A stretch of 64,000 nt of DNA from Rufibacter sediminis (GTDB taxonomy: Bacteria; Bacteroidota; Bacteroidia; Cytophagales; Hymenobacteraceae): assembly GCF_014269285.1 (NCBI RefSeq), contig NZ_JACOAF010000022.1:224517-288516 (forward strand), given 5' to 3'. Of the stretch, positions 58,417 through 64,000 are shown piece by piece; within the stretch, counting starts at the first letter, position 1, and each line of letters starts with the position of its first letter. Position numbers and translations under genes: made by a program. The notes beneath the pieces were generated by a model. The model saw nothing but the letters and a program-made list of their open reading frames with translations. It did not search any database and had not been told where the DNA came from.

Positions 58417-61377
58417 ATGCAACACTTTTTAAGCAGAGGGATAAGGTATCTACTCTTCATTCCCGTTTACTTCCTGGCCCTCTCCATGGCTATGGCTCAA
58501 AACATCACCGTTACGGGCAAGGTAACCGATGACACCGGCTCAGGTTTACCCGGAGTAACCGTCCTCCTGAAAGGCACCACTACTGCTTCCCCTTCAGATG
58601 TAAATGGTAACTACAGCATCAATGTGCCCTCCGGGAACGGAACTTTGGTTTTCACGTACCTTGGCTTTCTGCCGCAGGAAGTTCCTATCAATAACAGAAC
58701 AACCATTGATGTTCAGTTAGGAACGGATTCCAAGGCATTGGACGAAGTAGTGGTCGTGGGGTACGGTACCCAGAAGCGTTCTGACATTACCGGCTCCGTG
58801 GCTTCTATTCCCAAAGACAGGCTATCCAACCTACCCGTAACCGATCTTACCCAAGCCATTCAGGGCACTACTGCGGGTCTGAGCATCTCCCAGGGCTCTT
58901 CTGTTCCCGGCAGCTCCGGCACTATTCAGGTTAGGGGTATCAATTCCCTTAGTGCCGGCACCGGCCCCTTAATTGTAGTAGACGCAGTTCCCTTCTTTGG
59001 CGCTATCAACGACCTGAACCCCAATGATATCGCTTCTATTGAAGTTTTGAAGGATGCTTCCTCCGTGGCCATATACGGTACCCGCGGAGCGAACGGGGTC
59101 ATCCTGATCACCACCAAACGCGGAACATCGGGCAAGCCTAGAGTAAGTTACAGCGGTTATTACGGGGTGGAAGATATCGCCAACAAACTGGAACCGATGT
59201 CACCGGAAGCCTATGTACAGAAGTACAAGGACTACATGATCGCGCAGAATTTAACGCAGACCCAAGTCCTGCCTAACAACAGAGAAGTGGATGCCTATAA
59301 TGCAGGTCTCACCACTGACTGGTTGGATGAAGCTTCGCAAACCGGCAAGATTCAGGAACATAACCTCAGCGTAGCGGGCGGAACCGAGAACATCCAGTAT
59401 TATGTGGGCGGTGGTTACCTGAAACAGTCTGGCGTGGTGAAAGGGTATGATTTCACGCGTGGTAGCATACGGGCCAACCTGGACGCCACCATCACCAAGT
59501 ACCTGAAAGCAGGAACCTCCCTGTTCATCGCAGACAAGAACTCTGACGGCGGCAGAGCCAACCTGCTCAACGCCACGGCCATGAGCCCCTACTCCGTACC
59601 TACGAATGCGTTGGGCAACTATGAAATCTTTCCCATGTTCCCAGAGTTGCTATTCGCCAACCCGCTGTTGGGCTTAACAACAGACCGGGTAGACAGAAGT
59701 AAAAACCTAAATGGCAATGTCTATGCAGAAGTATCTCCCGGGTTTATAAAAGGTTTGAAATACCGGATAAATGCTTCCTCTGTCTATACAATAGGCAGAC
59801 AGGCTGGTTACACCGGGCGTCTGGCCAATGACTTGGTAGGATCCGCCTATGCCAATAACAATGAAACCCATAACTGGGTGGTGGAGAACATCCTCTCTTA
59901 CAACAAAGATTGGGAAAAGCACCACGTAGATTTCACGGGTTTGTATAGTGCTCAGGAAAACGAGTACACTTCCTCTGGTGCCTCGGCGAATACCTTTATT
60001 AATGACGAATTATCTTACTTTAACCTTGGGGCCGGTACTAACAGAACCTCTTCCTCTTATGGTGACAGATCTGCTTTGGTTTCGCAGATGGGACGGATCA
60101 ATTACTCCTATGACAGCCGTTATCTGTTAACGGTTACAGCTAGAAGGGACGGATACTCCGCTTTTGGGGCCAATACAGATAAACATGCTGTTTTTCCTTC
60201 CATCGCTTTGGGTTGGAACATTGCCAACGAAAGCTTCTTCCAGAATGCCAGCTTTATGAACCAATTGAAACTTAGAGTTTCTCATGGTAAGGCCGGAAAT
60301 CAGGCAGTTGCACCATTTCAGACCTTTACTCTTGCCGCTCCTGTGCGCATTCCCTTTGGCGGGAGCAGTGCTATTGGGGTTCTCGCCTCCGCGCTGGGAA
60401 ATGCGAACCTGAACTGGGAAACCACCACTTCTACTAACATTGGCGTTGATTTTGGCTTCTTCCAGAACAGAATCAATGGTACTCTGGAAGTATATCATTC
60501 CCGCACCGAGGACCTTTTAGTACAGAGAAATATTCCGGTAATCTCTGGTTATTCCAGAATCTGGGACAACTTAGCTGAAATGCAAAACCGAGGGATTGAA
60601 CTCACGCTGAATACCATTAACATTGATGCTGGTAAATTCAGATGGGAAAGCAATATTAATTTCTCCTCCAATAAGAACGAGATCGTAAGTCTCTACGGAG
60701 AGAAGAAAGACGACCTTGCCAACGGCTGGCTGATTGGCAAACCAGTGAGGGCCATCTATAATTACCGCATGATCGGCATCTGGCAGGAAGGCGAAGACAA
60801 CTCCGCGCATGACCCTACCGCCAAACCCGGTGACATCAAATTTGAAGACATCAACAAAGACGGGGTCATCAATGACAATGACAGAACTTACATTGGCACC
60901 ACTTTACCGAAATGGTACGGTGGCCTCACCAACACCTTCCACTACGGCAACTTCCACCTGAGTGTGTTCCTGCAAACCTCACAGGGATCCTTGAAAGGCA
61001 ACCCAGACATCTTCTACGGAGACGAGGTGGGCAAGAGAAACATACCGGCTGCCGTGGGGTACTGGACTCCGGAGAACAGAAGCAATGAGTGGCCTTCGCT
61101 GGGCTACAGAAACCCCAGAGGTTACAACTTTGCCAGAGACAACAGCTACGTCCGCATCAAAGACGTGCGCTTAAGCTATACTGTACCGGGCACGTTTATG
61201 GAAAAATATAACCTCAGCGGCCTGACCTTATATGTAGCAGGCAGAAACCTATACACTTTCACCGATTGGATAGGCTGGGATCCGGAGAACAACCACTCTT
61301 CCCGAGGATCAGGAGATTGGACCAACAATTATCCACTCACCAGAGCTGTCTCCTTTGGTCTCAACCTCACCCTTTAA
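58417..61377 (+). CDS. SusC/RagA family TonB-dependent outer-membrane transporter
   Basis: 986 residues. Signal peptide ending MAMAQ, then the regulatory-like domain (ITVTGKVTDDTGSGLPGVTV), the linker DEVVVVGYGTQKRSDITGSV, the plug (PLIVVDAVPFFGAINDLNPN, DASSVAIYGTRGANGVILI) and a barrel ending AVSFGLNLTL. It imports an oligosaccharide or peptide with the SusD partner encoded 21 bp downstream. It is shorter than and only moderately like the first SusC, so the substrate probably differs. No enzyme gene accompanies this pair within the window. Confidence 0.95.
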   Translation: MQHFLSRGIRYLLFIPVYFLALSMAMAQNITVTGKVTDDTGSGLPGVTVLLKGTTTASPSDVNGNYSINVPSGNGTLVFTYLGFLPQEVPINNRTTIDVQLGTDSKALDEVVVVGYGTQKRSDITGSVASIPKDRLSNLPVTDLTQAIQGTTAGLSISQGSSVPGSSGTIQVRGINSLSAGTGPLIVVDAVPFFGAINDLNPNDIASIEVLKDASSVAIYGTRGANGVILITTKRGTSGKPRVSYSGYYGVEDIANKLEPMSPEAYVQKYKDYMIAQNLTQTQVLPNNREVDAYNAGLTTDWLDEASQTGKIQEHNLSVAGGTENIQYYVGGGYLKQSGVVKGYDFTRGSIRANLDATITKYLKAGTSLFIADKNSDGGRANLLNATAMSPYSVPTNALGNYEIFPMFPELLFANPLLGLTTDRVDRSKNLNGNVYAEVSPGFIKGLKYRINASSVYTIGRQAGYTGRLANDLVGSAYANNNETHNWVVENILSYNKDWEKHHVDFTGLYSAQENEYTSSGASANTFINDELSYFNLGAGTNRTSSSYGDRSALVSQMGRINYSYDSRYLLTVTARRDGYSAFGANTDKHAVFPSIALGWNIANESFFQNASFMNQLKLRVSHGKAGNQAVAPFQTFTLAAPVRIPFGGSSAIGVLASALGNANLNWETTTSTNIGVDFGFFQNRINGTLEVYHSRTEDLLVQRNIPVISGYSRIWDNLAEMQNRGIELTLNTINIDAGKFRWESNINFSSNKNEIVSLYGEKKDDLANGWLIGKPVRAIYNYRMIGIWQEGEDNSAHDPTAKPGDIKFEDINKDGVINDNDRTYIGTTLPKWYGGLTNTFHYGNFHLSVFLQTSQGSLKGNPDIFYGDEVGKRNIPAAVGYWTPENRSNEWPSLGYRNPRGYNFARDNSYVRIKDVRLSYTVPGTFMEKYNLSGLTLYVAGRNLYTFTDWIGWDPENNHSSRGSGDWTNNYPLTRAVSFGLNLTL

Positions 61378-61398
61378 TCAACCCCAATAAGAACGACC

Positions 61399-62997
61399 AT
61401 GAAAAAGTATATAAAAGTGTTGATTGGCGCATGCATCAGCCTTCAGACGTTTACCGCATGTGATAAATCTTTCCTGGAGGAGGAGGTGTTAAGTTCCTAC
61501 TCCCCTTCCACCCTGACTGACCCTGCTGGTTTTGAAGCCTCCTTGATAGGTCTGTACAATCACCAAAGCACGCTCTACACCATGAGCGATGCTCAGGGGT
61601 GGATCTCGGTTTGGCAGGTGGGCACAGACATTACCTGGGCCACCCAACCCCAAGGGATAGAGTTGCCCTACGTCAACTACGCGACCCTCACTCCTCTGGA
61701 CGGAGCCGCGCGTGATGCCTGGAGATGGGCGTATATCATGGTGAACAACACCAACGTGATCATCAAGAATATCGAAAATCCGGCGGTGACTGGCTTAACA
61801 GACGATCAGAAAGCCAAGATAAATGCCGAGGCCCGCTTTTTCAGGGGTTTCGCCTATAACTTCCTGGCTACCGCATTCGGGAGGGTTCCTTTGGTGACCG
61901 AACCCCTCTCTACCCCCAAGACGGACTTCGTGCGGGCTCCTCTAGAGCAGGTGAACGCACTGATTGAAGCCGACCTGTTGTTTGCCGCTGCCAATCTACC
62001 GGAGATCAGAGACGCGAAAGAAGTTGCTGCCCGGGCAAACAAATACATGGTGCATCAGCTTTTAGCCGAGGCCTACCTGAGAATGGGTAAAAACCCTGAG
62101 GCGGAGGCCCAGGCCGACAATGTGATCAACAGTGGCAAATTTAGCCTGGTTAAGAACCGATACGGGGTAAAAGCCAACCAACCGGGAGACCCATTCTCTG
62201 ACATGTTCATCTACGGAAACCAACGCAGATACCAGGGGAACACGGAAGGAATCTGGGTGATGGAAGCCGAGAACCCCAGAAATGTACCGGGCGGCATGAC
62301 CAATAACCCCCAGCAACGCCGTAACTGGCAAGCCTCTTACCACAGCAGAAGGGGAATGCTGGCTGCTGACTCATTAGGCGGGCGCGGCATTGGTAGAATG
62401 CGCCTGAACAACTTTGTCTTGTATGGCTTGTATGACGCCAATGACATGCGGAACTCAAAATACAACATCCGCCGGGATTTCTATTACAACGACCCTACGT
62501 ATGTAGACTACAAGAAGAAAGTGCCATACACAGGCCCAGACACCTTGTTCATCATCAACCCCTACATTACTAAATGGGGACATTTCGATCCGCAGGATGT
62601 GTTCGGGTTCGGAATGTGGAAAGACTTTATCTTGATGCGCCTGGGTGAAACCTACCTGCTAAAGGCCGAGGCTCAGTTCAAGCAAGGCAAAATGGGTGAG
62701 GCGGCCGCCTCCATCAACGTGTTGCGGGAACGGGCACATGCACCCTTGGTGACCGCCGCAGACATTACCCTTGATTTTATCCTGGATGAACGCGTCAGGG
62801 AACTGATTGGCGAGGAAAACCGCCGCTTAACCCTCATGCGCACCGGTACCCTGGTAGACAGAGCGAAGCGCTTGAATGGCAATCCGCCGGTCAACCCCAT
62901 TGTAGGGCTGTCTCAGACGCACTTGTTAATGCCAATCCCCAGAAATGAAATCGACCTGAACAAAGATGCCGTGCTGGAGCAAAACCCAGGCTATTAA
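61399..62997 (+). CDS. SusD/RagB family binding lipoprotein
   Basis: 532 residues. Lipoprotein signal IGACISLQTFTACDK with the acylated Cys near residue 21. SusD signatures include EARFFRGFAYNFLATAFGRV, FILMRLGETYLLKAEAQFKQ, NVLRERAHAPLV and the C-terminal LMPIPRNEIDLNKDAVLEQN. It is a surface-exposed partner of the SusC encoded upstream. A terminator hairpin lies 33 bp after the stop, closing a two-gene operon. Confidence 0.95.
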   Translation: MKKYIKVLIGACISLQTFTACDKSFLEEEVLSSYSPSTLTDPAGFEASLIGLYNHQSTLYTMSDAQGWISVWQVGTDITWATQPQGIELPYVNYATLTPLDGAARDAWRWAYIMVNNTNVIIKNIENPAVTGLTDDQKAKINAEARFFRGFAYNFLATAFGRVPLVTEPLSTPKTDFVRAPLEQVNALIEADLLFAAANLPEIRDAKEVAARANKYMVHQLLAEAYLRMGKNPEAEAQADNVINSGKFSLVKNRYGVKANQPGDPFSDMFIYGNQRRYQGNTEGIWVMEAENPRNVPGGMTNNPQQRRNWQASYHSRRGMLAADSLGGRGIGRMRLNNFVLYGLYDANDMRNSKYNIRRDFYYNDPTYVDYKKKVPYTGPDTLFIINPYITKWGHFDPQDVFGFGMWKDFILMRLGETYLLKAEAQFKQGKMGEAAASINVLRERAHAPLVTAADITLDFILDERVRELIGEENRRLTLMRTGTLVDRAKRLNGNPPVNPIVGLSQTHLLMPIPRNEIDLNKDAVLEQNPGY

Positions 62998-63029
62998 TTC
63001 ATCGGCATTCCTTCTTACAGCATTATTTT

Positions 63030-63065
63030 AAAAGCCAGGTCTCTCTTAAGGGAGGCCTGGCTTTT
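63030..63065 (+). terminator. Terminator of second susCD operon
   Basis: AAAAGCCAGG (63030-63039) and CCTGGCTTTT (63056-63065), with a partly paired 16-nt loop. Confidence 0.8.
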
Positions 63066-63269
63066 CCATTTACAAACAGATTGCTCCTGATTTTCCGCCA
63101 CGTTTTTCCTCCCGTAAAAACCTATAATCAACTCCTGCCTACCTGATATTTTCACGAAATTGAGATCAGCAACGGCCTTTCTGCAAAGTCCTTCACGGCC
63201 CCAAAAATCAGATATATGCCCAATGGAAAGCGTATCAAAAAGGTATCAACAAGATGGATTTCTGACCAA

Positions 63270-64000
63270 CTAAACAACGAAGTGTTTGGCCTCTGACTCG
63301 TCCAGCCCCGCGATCTGCGGCAGTTTGAAGTAGTTGATGAGCATGCTGCCCACGGCCACCTCGCCGCCCACGTACATGAAAATACAGATAATGCCCAGCA
63401 CCAGGTGCCGGTGCTGCAAGGCCCCTGAGCCAGCCACCACGGTGGTGCTTTCGCCGGTGAGGCGGGGCAGGCGGGCCAGTTTGATGATCACCGCAATCAC
63501 GATCAGGGTGATGGCCAGCCCCACGTACGGCATCTTCACCGAGTCGGCGGTGGCGGCATCGTTGCTCACCTGGTCAAAGATGAGGTACCCCCCGATGATG
63601 GGGGCGATGGTGGTCCCGAAGGAGTTCAGCGCCTGCGTCATGTTCATGCGGCTGGACGAGGACTCCGGCGGCCCCAGGATGGAGACGTACGGGTTGGCCG
63701 TGATCTGCAGCACCGTGATGCCCGAGGCCAGCACGAACAAGGCCCCCAGGAACAAGCCGTAGGAGTGGGAATCGGCCGCCGGCAGGAACAGGAGGCAGCC
63801 CACCGCCGTCACCGCCAGCCCCACGATGATGCCGTTCTTGTAGCCGATCTTGAGAATAGGATCCCCTTTGGTGACGGAGAACACGAAATAGAGAAACGAC
63901 ACGATGAAGTACGCCCCGAAGAAGGCCGTCTGGATGAGCATCGCCTGCCAGTTCTGCAGCGTGAAAACCTGCTGGAGCTTGGGGATGAGGATGTCGTTCA
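63270..64000 (-). pseudogene. Sugar MFS transporter (FucP-like), truncated at the 3' end
   Basis: The frame enters from the right edge (NDILIPKLQQVFTLQNWQAM) and ends at a TAG at 63270-63272. It contains FFGAYFIVSFLYFVFSVTKG, VLQITANPYVSILGPPESSS, the FucP-type SRMNMTQALNSFGTTIAPII and YVGGEVAVGSMLINYFKLPQ, corresponding to about the first seven of twelve helices. FucP-family proteins continue for some 150-200 residues beyond this point, and none of that is found in any frame between 63000 and 63270. The gene was probably cut by a deletion or rearrangement next to the susCD pair. The 5' end is outside the window. Confidence 0.7.

Overview
The window looks like a chromosomal segment of a Bacteroidota bacterium of the Cytophagales, most likely Hymenobacteraceae (Rufibacter/Nibribacter/Pontibacter-like). 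The evidence is the SusC/SusD pairs, a type IX secretion (T9SS) type B C-terminal domain with its PorP/SprF partner, Oar-like TonB receptors, promoters of the Bacteroidota type (TTTG, 19-22 nt, TAnnTTTG) and the near absence of Shine-Dalgarno sequences. Genus assignment is inference.

Left part (1-15 kb): a glycan-utilisation locus on the minus strand. It runs SusC, SusD, a large T9SS adhesin with three discoidin-like domains, its PorP/SprF partner, a GH92 alpha-mannosidase and a ROK sugar kinase cut by the window edge. A LacI-type regulator lies divergently. Three sites related to the palindrome GCTAAAACGTTTTAGC lie before susC, between susC and lacI, and before the mannosidase gene, so a LacI regulon is likely.

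15-24.9 kb: a STAS/SEC14-like protein, then a complete phosphate module (OprO/P porin, PstS, PstC, PstA, PstB, PhoU). It has a Pho-box-like direct repeat and a long 5' hairpin, and its PstC carries a PstS-like segment in its first periplasmic loop. Next come an unlisted 53-residue gene, a YheT-type hydrolase and an NlpC/P60 lipoprotein.

25-37 kb: two tandem Oar-like TonB receptors, tRNA-Ala(GGC) with its own promoter and terminator, a membrane glycosyltransferase, two paralogous small lysine-rich glycine-zipper proteins, an outer-membrane barrel and a lipoprotein. 37-48.5 kb: cysteine synthesis (CysM, CysE), an ABC exporter, an MFS exporter, a HEAT-cyclophilin lipoprotein, an AT-rich orphan gene, RsmG, an ECF sigma factor and a second glycosyltransferase. 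48.5-58 kb: Tgt, an LptF/G permease, a DMT transporter, IspE, a PglC-PglD-PglE-like glycosylation trio, ribosomal protein L25 and Prs. 58-64 kb: a second SusC/SusD pair and a sugar MFS gene that appears to lack its C-terminal half.

The most unusual feature is the density of small dispersed repeats. About 22 copies of a roughly 37-bp imperfect palindrome mostly sit directly after stop codons; one lies inside ispE. There are two full copies and one scrambled copy of a roughly 285-bp composite element with CTGGCGCGAG termini, a 145-bp MITE-like element, and several shorter hairpins. These repeats are almost absent from the two Sus loci. No IS transposase, CRISPR array, rRNA or phage was seen.
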